A stretch of DNA of 64,000 nucleotides from Xenoacremonium recifei (GCA_012184525.1 WOFQ01000009.1:1-64000), one strand, 5' to 3'; counted from the first letter of the stretch, positions 1 to 11,022 are shown. Translations and numbers: made by a program. The notes: generated by a model from the sequence alone, not told the origin.

Positions 1-2157
1 GAGGAAGAACAAGAAGGCGATATCGAAATAGTTTTCGATGAAGATGACGACTACGACAGTGTCGATGAGGATTCGAATGGGAGTTCTTCATCGTTCAGCC
101 TCCCTTCTGGTACCTGGTTACAGTTGTCTGAGGCTCTTTTCCAACTTTCGATGATGTTCTGGACCTACCAAGACCCTACGGGGGACATGTCGTCCTCCGT
201 GCTAATTTATTATACAGCGGTCATGGGGATTCAGAGGAACTCTCTCGCTTATTATTCACCCCACCACTCATCACCAAGGCTGGCCGCTCTCATGTGGGTT
301 GGCCGGCTTTTATTTCTTGAGTACGCGCTGCCCGTTCATTCCTATGCTACCCTTGCCTTTCCTTGGCCATGCAGGATGGATTACCCGTCTCAAACCGAAC
401 GCATGGACTCAATACGGAGGAAATATCTGCTACGAGGCTGTTACACCCCATTTGGGGAGATCATTGAGCTGAAGGCATTCGCAAAGTCTATCGTGAAGCG
501 GGAAGGTATTCCGGGCAATCTCTGTTGGGCGCCAGATGGCCACTCATTTACGATTGGCGACAACAAGGTCATCCGGTTAACCGACTTCTGCGAGACCTAC
601 CATAAGGTGCTGGCGCAAGTGCAGCAGCAGGTAGACGAGATGATGTTGGGCTGGGATCCGATCATCGACTTGTCTGCTATCCGGGACGACTTGACCTATC
701 GAAAGGCGGGCTGGTCCTTCCTCCAGAAACCCGAGAATAATCTTGTGGATGTATGGAAGACGTTGTTATATAAGCTTCAGCTGTCCTCTTTCCGTGGGAA
801 GCCATTCGCAAAAGCAGGGCATTGGGATGTGGAGACATGCAATGCCTATCTCAATGCTGGCCTCGAGTTGAGCCAATCCGCCTTTTCAGCATGCCACTTG
901 ACGGCCAGTCTGCCAGGCCGAGGCAGCGAGGTTACGAGCATCCGATATCTCAACTCAGAATTGACTATGCGAAACGTCTTTTTCTACGACAATCGGATGA
1001 TCATCGTCATCAGGTATAATAAAGCCAGAGCATCGAACCATTACGCCTTCTACATCGTCCGGTACCTTCCATCTGGCCTCAGTCTAAGCCTCTTGAAATA
1101 TCTTGCCATCGTACGGCCGGTGTGGGAGTTTCTATCCAAGCAGATGCACATTACACGACACCAAGGCAACGGATTCCTGTTCCTGGATCCTACTGGCAGA
1201 AGAAAACATTTGACATCCAGTCAAGCTTCAGGCATCTTGAAGAATCTGACTCGGACACTCGCCACGCCATGGACTCTATCTCTTTATAGGCAAGCTGCCC
1301 TAGCCATTGCAAAGCGGTATTTGGTGAAGCTCGTTGAAAGGACCAATTTCTACTATCCTCCCGATGCAAGCAATCCTATACGAATGTTTGCGGCTGGGGC
1401 GGGCCACCACCCTCGCATGCTACTGACTACATACGCCATTGACCGAGCCCTACCTGAAAGACTGCAGCCAGAACTCCTTGAAATGTATCGCCGACTATCC
1501 GACATTTGGCAAGAATGGAATAGGAGCTACTATCATGAGTACTGTCTCGAACCGAAGCAGAGGCAGCGCAAGCAGCACGGCCCGAATGCATATGACGGCA
1601 ATGCCTATAAGCGGGCGGCAGAGTCTGACGGTGGAGGACGAGCCCCGAAAAGGCACAAAATAAATTGGGATGACTTTGGTGACGATGGCAGTGATGCTAG
1701 AAGCATTTGTGCTGATGGGTTTCTATATAATGCTCAGCATCGAATCCTCATTTGCATCGCCTGCCAATCCATGATCCAGCCTGGGCACAGACACATCTAT
1801 CGGCACCTCAATAGAGTCCATCGCATCACCGGTGAGGCATGCAAAGCATTGATTGATCGATTCAACTCCTATAGCCTCTGCCCATTTCAGGAACTTACAA
1901 TTCCCTGCCAAAAAGTACCGCGAGTCAGTGGCCTGCCTGTCTATAAGGCGTTTAAATGCAATGTCTGTCTTGAGACTCTTGGAAAAACACATTTCACAGT
2001 ATCGTCAAACAAAATCAGAGATCATGTAAGCACGCATAAGCTTGGGGTCACTCCGATGATGGCGGAACAACTGGGCAAGTTCGAACCTTGCTATGTCCAG
2101 ACATTCTCCTCAGCAAAGGGCAGAATTCGATATTTCGAAATCGAGCTGATGGAGTAG
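1..2157 (+). CDS. OrsD-like (DUF3505) zinc-finger protein, 5' end outside window
   Basis: The frame is open from the first base of the window, so the true start lies upstream; 718 residues are visible, ending in TAG. The first 40 residues are very acidic. A central region has tyrosine-recombinase-like spacing: Arg in GRGSE, then LYRQ, then GAGHHPRMLLTTYA. The C-terminal part carries two Cys2His2-like fingers: CIAC followed by HRHIYRHLNRVH, and CNVC followed by IRDHVSTH. Proteins of this kind (DUF3505, named after OrsD of the orsellinic acid cluster) often lie beside telomere-linked RecQ-type helicases, and a broken helicase follows directly here. Molecular function is unknown; DNA or RNA binding is plausible from the fingers. 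No internal stop is visible, so the gene may be intact even though its neighbour is not. An intron in the unseen 5' part is possible. Confidence 0.65.
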   Translation, partial: EEEQEGDIEIVFDEDDDYDSVDEDSNGSSSSFSLPSGTWLQLSEALFQLSMMFWTYQDPTGDMSSSVLIYYTAVMGIQRNSLAYYSPHHSSPRLAALMWVGRLLFLEYALPVHSYATLAFPWPCRMDYPSQTERMDSIRRKYLLRGCYTPFGEIIELKAFAKSIVKREGIPGNLCWAPDGHSFTIGDNKVIRLTDFCETYHKVLAQVQQQVDEMMLGWDPIIDLSAIRDDLTYRKAGWSFLQKPENNLVDVWKTLLYKLQLSSFRGKPFAKAGHWDVETCNAYLNAGLELSQSAFSACHLTASLPGRGSEVTSIRYLNSELTMRNVFFYDNRMIIVIRYNKARASNHYAFYIVRYLPSGLSLSLLKYLAIVRPVWEFLSKQMHITRHQGNGFLFLDPTGRRKHLTSSQASGILKNLTRTLATPWTLSLYRQAALAIAKRYLVKLVERTNFYYPPDASNPIRMFAAGAGHHPRMLLTTYAIDRALPERLQPELLEMYRRLSDIWQEWNRSYYHEYCLEPKQRQRKQHGPNAYDGNAYKRAAESDGGGRAPKRHKINWDDFGDDGSDARSICADGFLYNAQHRILICIACQSMIQPGHRHIYRHLNRVHRITGEACKALIDRFNSYSLCPFQELTIPCQKVPRVSGLPVYKAFKCNVCLETLGKTHFTVSSNKIRDHVSTHKLGVTPMMAEQLGKFEPCYVQTFSSAKGRIRYFEIELME

Positions 2158-2224
2158 CAGAACATGGGGCTCGGCGGAAGATATTCTATATCAGTAGGCG
2201 GTGGATAAGGGTTACTGTATATAA

Positions 2225-4741
2225 CCTTGGAAACGTATTGACTATGTCCGGTATCACAAGAGCCAGGAGCAGACCGGGGCCGAGAAGGATAACGTCCGTT
2301 TCTTGCCCGCGGCGATCGGGGACATGCTCTTGACGTATCTAGCGCTGGTGTTACCCCTTCGACAGATATTCCTTCGCCAGAGCAAGCCCGGAGCCCTGCT
2401 CTCGCCATATCTCTGGTCCACGCTCGACGACGAGGTCTGGCGGGACACGGCCGTGTCGTCCTGCCTCCGCAAGGCATGCGCGCGCGCTGAGGTGCCGCAG
2501 TTTCAGGTGGCATGGTGGCGCCAAGTCTCTGCCTCCATCACAAAGGAGAAGTTCAGCGCCAAGGAGCGGGCAAACTTTGACCTGGAGGATATTGCGGCGA
2601 CCGAGGAGGTGGAAGAGGAGGCCGAGCTCGCGTACCTGGCCGGGATGAGCAACCACAGCTTCCGCACGTTCAACCACTCCTATGCCGGCAGCACCACCTT
2701 GACGGTGAGCACGCTCCTCCACCGCGCGCATCGAGCGTCACAGAGCTGGCGAAATCTCTTCCGGATAGACCAGCTCCTCCAAGGCAAGCGACCACGGACA
2801 GTGTCAGATGCCGAGGCCCAGGGGCTGCTCGATGCCTGCAAGAAGGCGCGCTTCCGCTCGAGGCCAACTGCGAGGGAGGATAAGCTCGTCGCCGTCGCTC
2901 GCGACCTGCATAACGATCCACACCTCCAGCTACGCCGCCCCGGACAGCGGGACGCTATGTTGGCAACCGTAGGTCCCCAGGCGACAAATGATGTCGTCGT
3001 CGTCGTCCTTGCCACCGGGTCCGGCAAGACGCTGGTCGTCATGGTTGCGGTCGCTCTCGAGGGGGCCGCAACGACCATCTTAATCCTCCCGACAGTGGCT
3101 CTCCGCGGCAACATGATCAGCCGCCTGGGCAAGGTTAAAATCAAGCACCTCTGGACTCCGGGTTCGACGAAGTCAGCGCCGCTCGTCATTGCCTCGGCGG
3201 AAGCTGCCTGTACGCCCGGGTTTCTGGGATACGCCTATCGGCTTGTGGAACGATAACAGCTGGATTGAATTGTGGTGGATGAATGCCACCTAACGATCAC
3301 GGCGAGTGATTATCGGCGGAGCATGTCGCAGCTCGCCTGGTATGTGCGCCAGGTTCGGACGCAGACGGTCTGGCTGACGGCAACGCTCCCACCGATATAT
3401 CAAGAGCCCTTCCTGGAGCACAACAAGCTCGTGCGGCCACGCATCGTCCGGGAGTCCACCAACCGGCCCAATATCCGCTACATCGTCCGGCAGGAGCGTG
3501 GACTGGGAGGGCTCTGCGAGAGGGCTTCCGGTCTTGTCCAGGCTTACTAGGAGGAGCGGGGGGACCTCCTTCAGGGCAAGCGGGACAGGATCATCCTGTA
3601 CTGTCTATCAAAGGAGCTCGTGGCGGAACTTGCCGATAGGTTGGGCTGTCCATCGTACACCGCAGACTCTGGCACGGAGAGCAAGAGGGTGGCGATTATC
3701 AAGCAGTGGCTCGGCGCTGCCAACTCGCGCGCCATCGTGGCCACATCGGCACTCGGCCCCGGGTTCGACTATGCCCACGTGCATTGGGTCATCCACGTCG
3801 GGCCTCCCGTCTTAATGACGGACTTCTCGCAGGAATCGGGCAGGGCTGGCCGGGATGGTAGACCGGCTGAGTCTATTACGCTTCTCAGCGCGGCCTGGCA
3901 GCCAGATCTGGATCGGCCGTTGTCCCCAGACAAGGAAGCAATGCAACTATACCTCACATAACGGCATTGTTCCCGGGCGGTGCTGAGCCAGTTCCTGGAC
4001 AAGAGGGAGGACTGGAGGTGGTGTATGGAGGGCGAGGATGAGCTATGCGAGGTGTGCCCCAAGCACCACACGGAACGGCGACCGAGAGATCTCGAACTGC
4101 GCCTTCCGGCTCCCAAGGTGCCCACCGGCCCATGTGGCAGCAGCCATACTGATAACGTTGAGAGGTGCGAAAGTGGTGAAAGCGGTGTGCTGGGGCGAGA
4201 TATCGAATATACCGGTCCCGATGAAGTGCTTCGCCAGGACATGGTGCAGGAGGGTATACTGGGTTAATTCGAGGCGGACCTGGAAACGATGCGCGGCTGC
4301 TGCCTCCTCTGTCGGGTGCAGGGTGGAAGGGCTTTCGATGACCATATGGCAACATCGTGTAGCCGGCGTTGGTCGTGGATTAAGGCCAAGACAGCTGTCA
4401 TGCGTTTATGCGAGAAAGATAGCAGGCCGTGGATGCCAGACTTCGCAGCTTGCTTCTGGTGTTATCTTCCACAGACCATCTGTCGTAGGACAGATCCAGA
4501 GGCGGAAGAGGACAGCGGGGAAGCAGAGAAGGAGTGCCGATTCCGGGATATGGTCATACCGCTCTGCTATGGAGCTTTCTATCGACCGGGGCCAAGAGCG
4601 CTTATAAAGGAACGCTTCAAGCAGTCATTCCGCGATATCGACGAGTATATGCAGTGGCTTGGCACATCCGCAAGTCTGGGCAGCATGCCTTGTGTACAGG
4701 CTGTTTGCGTAGCAGCTTTGCTGCTGGCCGAGTTCAGATAG
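2225..4741 (+). pseudogene. Telomere-linked RecQ-type helicase, broken by in-frame stops
   Basis: One reading frame runs through the whole stretch but is cut by stops at 3254, 3266, 3548, 3959 and 4265; a further stop at 2222 marks the left limit of the coding similarity. In order it encodes a recombinase-like N-terminal region (WWRQ, then SNHSFRTFNHSYA), a helicase core with Walker A ATGSGKT near 3017, a DECH box near 3278, the WLTATLPP motif, a helicase C domain ending in QESGRAGRDGR near 3826, and a cysteine-rich tail (CCLLCR, then CFWC). Each internal stop differs from a Gln or Arg codon by one C-to-T change (CAA, CGA, CAG, CAA, CAA), and the reading frame never shifts. This fits nonsense decay, possibly RIP, of a telomere-linked helicase. 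The N-terminus appears to be lost. It is unlikely to make a functional helicase. Confidence 0.75.
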
Positions 4742-5029
4742 GCAGGCCCGGATGTCTTAATGTCGAGGCGGACCGGTGTGTGAACAAGGGTAGGTTATAG
4801 CTGAGCATGGGCAGAGGTGCCTAGAATAGAGAAGTTGTCTTTTACATTGCATCTCCAGAAAAGAGACACACATGATATACCCACTCTATACAGGGTTAGC
4901 TGCCCACATTAGAAGGAGGGGCTAGTAGTGCAGGGGCTAAATAAATATAGAAATTTGGGTTCAGATGCCAGGTCCACTTTAGACTACAGCTTAAGGCAGG
5001 GCTTGTGAGGATAGTAATATCTAGGGATT

Positions 5030-5165
5030 AATCTGAAGGAGTAATCCAGATGAGTGATCTAGGCGTTAAGTGAGGGGGTAATTTAGCGGTTAATCTGGTG
5101 TTTAGGTGAGGGAGTAACCGAGAGGAGTAGAGTGGTTAATCTGGTGGTTAAGTAAAGGAGTGATC
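5030..5165. repeat. Degenerate short repeat beside the LTR
   Basis: The 13-mer GGTTAATCTGGTG occurs at 5088-5100 and again at 5134-5146. Looser copies of a GTTAAGTGAGGGAGTAATC-like unit surround them from about 5030. Copies are imperfect and no gene is present. The stretch 4742-5029 before it holds no recognisable gene or repeat. It is not a TTAGGG telomere array. Confidence 0.5.
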
Positions 5166-5366
5166 TGTAACGGGCTGGGCCCGTGGAGGAACCTCGGCTT
5201 ACACTCTCGTTGGCAATATCGCTTACGCTTTTAGACCCACAGCTCGAGAGCTCTAGAGCTCCCAAGCTGTGCTCCTATTCCTTTTCTCCTTTCTTTCCTC
5301 CTTAGCTTTAGGATACTCGTTCTAGTCATCCAGCTAGTTGTCAATATACTCAGTTGGACCGTTACA
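5166..5366. mobile_element. Solo LTR of a retrotransposon (201 bp)
   Basis: The element starts TGTAACGG and ends CCGTTACA, a perfect 8-bp terminal inverted repeat with the TG...CA ends of retroviral-type LTRs. Inside it has a pyrimidine-rich stretch (5275-5300). No gag or pol frame and no second LTR lies nearby, so it looks like a solo LTR left by recombination. The flanking five bases (TGATC before, GCTAT after) do not form a target-site duplication, so the flanks are rearranged or the exact ends are off. Confidence 0.55.
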
Positions 5367-5736
5367 GCTATGCACTTACGTTACTGGAAGGGGAGTAAAA
5401 TCTAAATGCCGACATGCATACATAAATCCAGGATCCAAGGCTGTGCCGCACAACTAAGACAATAACACCAGCAAGTCTGACGATGCATTCCTTCGATTCC
5501 TTTGATACGACCCAATCCCTGCGACAAACCGCGTGTGAGGTGCTGGACCCGATTATCAAATGGAAGTATTCTTGCTAGTTCCCCGTGAAGCCTTACGGGA
5601 TACTGTAGGAGTATGGATATAATAAGACGCGAATGCAAGAAGTTCACAACGACGAGATGGTAGGACATATCATAACACATTCCAGTCAAGAGAGTCTAAT
5701 TGAGTCTAGCTTCACTCATGATCGTCCACCCCGTAA
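5367..5736. other. Intergenic, nothing recognised
   Basis: About 370 bases between the LTR and the 3' end of the Zn2Cys6 gene. I see no coding frame with family features, no repeat and no RNA gene; it is probably the 3' flank of the regulator gene. Confidence 0.5.
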
Positions 5737-7742
5737 TTAGATCACTTTCTTCGTGATAAGACCCTTAATGACTTGCCGGAATAAATCTTGGTATAGCTTG
5801 AGCATTCCCAGCATCCCGGGCCACCGCTCACTGCACCAAGACAATAAGATCAGACAGGAGCTTGAAACATCAATGAACATACCCCAGTCCAATTCGCCAC
5901 CATCATTCTCGCCTGTGCCCTCGCCAGCACTCATACATGGAAGAAAATGTGCTCTTCCGTCAAGACGGAGAAGCCCTTGTGCAAGTAACGTACTTGAGGC
6001 AAGGTAGATATAGTGTGCACTTAGGAACGTCATTGGGTAGGTTCCTAGGATCGAGTTCTCTGATGCCCGTATGATTTTCTCATACGTGTAGATCAAGTTG
6101 ATGGCAGAGTGGAAAGCATCGGAGGCAACCAAGATCTCGTTTTGTTGCCCCGGACTCTCTTCTTCCTTCTCATACCCTCCATTCATTTCTCTTGGAGTTG
6201 CCGTTGCCCGTAAGGCTTTCAGGAGAAGAGGCTGAAACAGAAAGCAGATGGTTGCGTCGTATCCAACATCGCAAGTCAATGTTGCAACTCCTTCCAGATC
6301 ATCCGAGACAGCCAGCTCCCTTCGCCAAGCATAGAGCGTGGCATATTGCTCTCTCAACCAGTCCAATCCGAGATCTGGAGGTGATGCAGGTAGGTACATG
6401 ACACGGAATATCTCCGAACGCAGGTAAACCAACCGATAGTGATGAGCTATGCTCATGGACTGGACTGTAGGTTGGTCCACACCTGAACCGGACATAGGAC
6501 TAACGCCCATGATGTTCATATGCAGCGAGCTTGGATATTTGGTTGTGATGATAGTCTCCGGAAGATCACTTCCTCGACCGAAAAGCTGGCCCACGATACG
6601 TTCAATCGCGTACAAGCCCCAGAAGGTTGATCGGCGAAGTTTACTCTGAGCTTCGCTTTCAGCTTCAATGCTCACAGTTTGATCATGCTCGGCCTCCGTA
6701 TGATAGCCAAGCTCGATTGTGAGTCGGCAAGCATAATCCAATAGCTTCCAAATGTCGCCCTTTCGAGGGTGAAACAGGTAGAACACAATGAGAAGTAGGA
6801 GGGCTTGGAGAGACGCTGGAGAGGCTTCCGATGTCACCTCTTCAACACATAGAAGAGCTGCAGCATAAAAGCCGAGGCATTCTGCGTTGCGGTGGTTCCT
6901 GTATCGTGCTTGATTCGCGCAAGATATTGCACACATCATTGTAATGCGGAAAAACTGGTGAGCTTGTTCTCCGTGAAGTGCTCGAGGCGAGAAACCTGGT
7001 TGCTGACGCATTGCCAGGTAGGCTTGGAGATCCGACGTTGTTTCTGTGTAGCCCACAAACCCATACATAGCGTTCAAAGAGATGAGATATAGGTGAACAA
7101 GCGCTTGGACATCGGCATCAGGCGCCTGCAGGGCTGCAAAAGGAGAGACTTCATTTTCGCGATCCTCCTCTTGCTCTACGTCTTTGGTCAAGTCCTCGAC
7201 GGGTGCCAGACCATTCATCGTTGCATGATGCATTATCTCCACGGTCAGAGCAAAGATGGACGAGGCTCCCCAATATCTCGATCTCCCCGCCATCTTCGTG
7301 CTAGGGATGACGACATCGAAAGTCGGAGGCGCATCTTGTATGGGAAGAATGCTCTGAATACCCAGGTCCGGCCTTTGGGCTTGCTGTAATTGAGGGTCGT
7401 TCTCGAAGCCAGGAGAGCCAACGCTCCCATTCTTGACAGCTTCAAGATGTTCAACTCTTGTGAGAAGCGATTGCACATACCTGGAACAATGTTAGTCTCG
7501 GCTACGAGAATTCCAGTAGAGTATAAAGAAAATGAATGAAGGGTTATAACTCACGCCCTTGGAAGTGCTTGCTTCAATGTGTGATCGTAAAGAGTACATT
7601 CGGCGCCCGCTTTATCACATACCAGGCAGCTCGGGAGGCGGGTATCGCATTTCCGTCTGAGCCTCCTACATCGTTGGCAAGTGGGCAGGAGTTGTTGGAT
7701 GGTGTGTCGCGATACTCCAGTTGAGACAGCTGGCGAGCTCAT
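5737..7742 (-). CDS. Zn2Cys6 transcription factor
   Basis: Two exons, 7742-7555 and 7480-5737, with a 74-bp intron (GTGAGT...CAG); 643 residues. The ATG at 7742 is the first in frame; the frame upstream of it has no ATG. The binuclear cluster has Cys22, 25, 32, 39, 42 and 49 (C-x2-C-x6-C-x6-C-x2-C-x6-C). It runs directly across the splice site into a short coiled coil (YVQSLLTRVEHLE), as in Gal4-type dimerising regulators. The rest is the fungal-specific regulatory domain (about residues 180-480) with the usual RRSTFWGLYAIERIVG segment. It acts in the nucleus on CGG-type sites. It sits at the edge of the catabolic block, but its own upstream region lacks the palindrome shared by that block, so it may belong to another pathway. 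Confidence 0.9.
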
Positions 7743-8259
7743 GACGATTTCATTGACATATATAAGCTTGCTTTTTGCTGGTGGCAACAGAATACAGACG
7801 GTAGATAAGGCGGCGGGTTGGGGTCGAGGGAGGAGGAGGAGAGCGCTTCTCTTATCAGCACTAAATTCCCCCGCTTCAGTAGCATTCGTCTCATTACTAA
7901 TGCCGTACCGTCTCTAGCGTAGGCGTTTTAGCCAGAATCGCCCCCTTGACTCAAGCACCAGCACTGGACTGAACCTAATGATTCTAGGCCTAAGCGGCGG
8001 GATAAACCCTTATCAGGACCCCTACTAAAATTTCCGGAACCTAAAGCTTGGGGAAAGCATTTGAGGCATGTTTCTACTTGCTGTGAAGATGACACCGAAA
8101 TCAGCATGGACGAGGATCTACCCTTTCAAATTATTTTAATTTTCGACTAACTCGATTCATATGCGAATGACAGTGGGTGGCTGAACCAATCCTATGCCTC
8201 TTTAAGGCTCTATATACACAGTTGACAATTCCATACTTCTCAAGTCATCTCCCAGCAAT
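7743..8259. other. Intergenic: promoter of the Zn2Cys6 gene, 3' flank of the dioxygenase
   Basis: About 520 bases between two genes read on the minus strand. AT-rich, with TATA-like stretches on the minus strand near 7758 and plus strand near 8212. No CGGACWTGTCCG palindrome and no coding frame worth calling. Confidence 0.4.
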
Positions 8260-9370
8260 TTAATGAACACCGTTGACACCGTTGGTGCCGTTCGTGGCAG
8301 GGCTCTTCACCTCAAAGTCAACATAGGTCATACCGCAAATCCACTCCAGAACGGGCTCGTAGAGAACCAGCTTAGCCTTGCTGCCGCCCATGGCACCGCT
8401 CAGAGCCACCCAGTTGAGCACCTCGTGACCACCGTGGCCAGCCTCCTCCTCAACCTCCTCGTAGCTGAGCTCCTTGAGCCACTTGCTGTCACCATCGCAG
8501 AAGTGGTCCATGAACTTCTGGTCCCAGACGGCATTCACCAGAGGGTGCTTGCTGTTCAGGGGGTACTCGTTCTTAGCAGCCATCTCGACCTCGTACTCGT
8601 CGAACTTGACGAACAGGTCAGGCACTCGCTCCAACACACTCTTGCCGACGGTCTGGTACTCCTTCATGAGCTTGAGGAACTCGTCCTCCGGGGGGTCACC
8701 GGCCTGGACGGGGTTCCAGTAGGGAGGCCAGTGAGACAGACCACCGGTGCACATGAAAGCCACCCGAACGTCACCAGGCAGGCTCTCAGCAGCTACTCGG
8801 CAGGCCTCACCCAGAGCGTAAGCTCGGCTGTACTTCATCAGGGGAGGAGTGAAGACATTCAGGAAAATGGGCACAATGGCGACGTTGGGAAGATCAGCCT
8901 CCATGAGGACCCAGGGCATGAGCAAGTTGTTGCCGTATTCCACGGGGCCAGTCCGCGAGACATCAAAGCCCTGCTCGACGAGCGACTTGATGAGGTGCTC
9001 TGCGGTCTGGGGGCTTCCAGGGAAGTAAGTCTTCTTGCTGATGTGAAGAGGCTCCATCCACTGATCGGCCGGGCCAACGTGGTGCTCGGCGATGGACACC
9101 GCAATGGTGGGCATGTGGTTGCGGTAGAAGTTCTCGAAATGGTCATCGAGGAAAGCGAAGATGACATCGGGCTTCGCATCAGTCAAGGTCTTGCCGAGGG
9201 CGCGAGTGGCCACCTCGGTGCGCTCACGAGCATCTGGCTTCGCGGTCTCGGGGAAGCCAATGGCACCTGCGATGGCTGATTAGATGCGGTTTCGGAGATT
9301 GTCGTTTATCGTCGTAAAGCAACTCACCAGGAGCGTGGGACAAGCCCACAGCGGCGACAACCTTGCCCAT
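8260..9370 (-). CDS. LigB-type (class III) extradiol ring-cleavage dioxygenase
   Basis: Two exons, 9370-9328 and 9266-8260, with a 61-bp intron (GTGAGT...CAG); 349 residues. The first exon supplies the conserved start with His12 in GLSHAPG; exon two has DDHFENF (His57), TGGLSHWP (His193) and GHEVLNW (Glu296). By family knowledge His12, His57 and Glu296 would hold Fe(II) and His193 would be the catalytic acid/base, as in protocatechuate 4,5-dioxygenase beta (LigB) and relatives. The reaction would be O2-dependent meta-cleavage of a catechol-, aminophenol- or hydroxy-heteroaromatic ring in the cytosol. No signal peptide is seen. The gene is divergent from the NmrA-like gene across a promoter with a CGG-N6-CCG palindrome, which places it in the regulon. 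The substrate cannot be read from sequence. Confidence 0.9.
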
Positions 9371-9902
9371 TGTGTAGTTTGATGTGTGTGAAGACGGGTT
9401 GTAGAGAGTGCGATGGGAGATGCAAATGAACGATGTTTAATGTTCAAATGACTTGTTTTTGAAGGTTAGATTTGTAGAGGGTAGGTTCTGCTAGACGATT
9501 CCAAAGTTCGGGCTCGATCTGATATAGAATAGCCATGGGCGGGCTCGGGGCAGTACGACGGACTTGTCCGCCGCCTCTCAACCCCGCCCTTAACCCTCTG
9601 CCGGATATCAGCGCGGCCCTTAGGCGGGCTTCATTCACCAGGACCGGCAATAAACCGTGATATGAAGCCGGCGAGAACCGCTTCTCGACTCATCGTACGA
9701 TTCCAGGTGACACCGTGATCGAATGTTGTTGATTCCAGACTTCCGGTCCTGAGCTCTGGATTTTGGAGTTGTGTCGACTGTTCTGAAGGATTCGGAAATC
9801 GTGTCAATGTAAGTCCGAGTCCACAGCGGCCAGCTTGACCCCTCATCTCGGTAATGACGTGACGTCTCCTTCATCAGTCAACTAACCTTCTGCAAAGCGA
9901 AG
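9371..9902. promoter_or_regulatory. Divergent promoter with CGGACTTGTCCG site
   Basis: Shared upstream region of the dioxygenase (minus) and the NmrA-like gene (plus). The 12-mer at 9559-9570 is an almost perfect palindrome of the CGG-N6-CCG form bound by Zn2Cys6 dimers. It matches the site in front of the FAD monooxygenase at all but one position. It lies about 190 bp from one ATG and 330 bp from the other. Confidence 0.6.
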
Positions 9903-10919
9903 ATGGTGACCCCAAGCAAGAAAATCCTCGTCCTGGGCGCGACAGGGGTGATTGGCGCATTCCTGGTTAAAGCACTGATCAGTGCGAAGGAGGATTTTGA
10001 GCGCATTGCCATCTTCACATCAGCCGAGACGGCGAGAAATAAAGCAGAGGCTCTCAAAAGCTTGAAGGCCCAAGGCGTAGAGGTCATTGTCGGAGACTTG
10101 AACAACGACAGCGAAGTTCTGGAAGCCTTTAAAGGTGTGTAGAACGGTAGATAGTACCATTTTAAAACCATGCTGATTTTGATAGGTTTCGACACGGTCG
10201 TCTCCGCTGTTGGCCGCACAGCCATTGACAAGCAAATCGATTTGATTGCCCTGGCAGAGAAATCCCCTAGCATCGTGCGATTCATCCCGTCTGAGTACGG
10301 AACCGACATCAAGTATGATGCCTCCTCTGCCAACGAAAAGCCGCACCAGAAGAAACTCAAGGTCCGAGCATACATCGAATCCGATGCCGTATCACGACTC
10401 AAGTACACGTATCTCGTTACCGGACCCTTCGCCGATTTATACATGGGGGACATGTGTCATGAGCCTGCACTAGGCAGCTTTGACGTTCGGAACAAGGAAG
10501 CCACTCTTCTCGGAGATGGCAATGGAAAAATCAGTCTGACTACTATGGCTGACGTCGGCAGGTTTCTCATTGGTGTATTGAAGCACCCTGAGGCTTGTGA
10601 TGATCGTGCTGTCCTAGTCAATTCGTTTACTACGACACCAAAGGAGATTCTGGCAGAGTTTGAGCGCCAAACTGGGGCGAAGTGGAAGGTGAACTACACC
10701 CCGCTTGATGAGTTGAAGAAATGCGAGGATCAGGCCTGGGAGAAGGGCAACCCCTTGGCTACAGGTTATACTCTCAGGAGGATCTGGACTGAAGGGAAGA
10801 CTCTATATGACAAGACGGATATTGATGTCATCGGATCACCAAAGACGGACACTCTTGAGATGGTAGTTCAGGAACTAGTCACACGCCCAGCCTCTGGGTT
10901 TCGAAGTGGAAAAATGTAG
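9903..10919 (+). CDS. NmrA-like / isoflavone reductase-like NAD(P)-binding protein
   Basis: Two exons, 9903-10134 and 10186-10919, with a 51-bp intron (GTGTGT...TAG); 321 residues. The N-terminus is a Rossmann fold (KILVLGATGVIG, residues about 6-17), and FIPSEYG further on is typical of the isoflavone reductase and phenylcoumaran benzylic ether reductase group within the NmrA-like atypical SDR family. Members are NAD(P)H-dependent reductases or redox sensors. In this context a reductase acting on an aromatic or ring-opened intermediate is likely, but the substrate is unknown. It is cytosolic, divergent from the dioxygenase, and convergent at 103 bp with the hydroxyacid dehydrogenase. Confidence 0.85.
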
Positions 10920-11022
10920 AGTAAACAAAATCAAAGCCGGATGTTTGATAATTGATGTTTATGCGTGCTGTGCACGCTTCTATAAGTCTATCTATTTCCT
11001 CTGCTACCGTTGTTGATAAGCT

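Noticed and set aside
1..2157. Starship captain (DUF3435) reading of the first gene
   Set aside because: The recombinase-like residues are present only in outline and the C-terminal fingers fit DUF3505 (OrsD-like); no Starship borders or cargo arrangement was seen.
5030..5165. Telomere repeat array
   Set aside because: The units contain GTTAAG and GAGGG but not tandem TTAGGG, and coding DNA with full-length genes continues on the right side.
8263..9279. 338-codon plus-strand frame opposite the LigB-like gene
   Set aside because: It is the antisense shadow of a GC3-rich coding region; the minus strand has the catalytic motifs and splice sites, and the plus frame has no family features.
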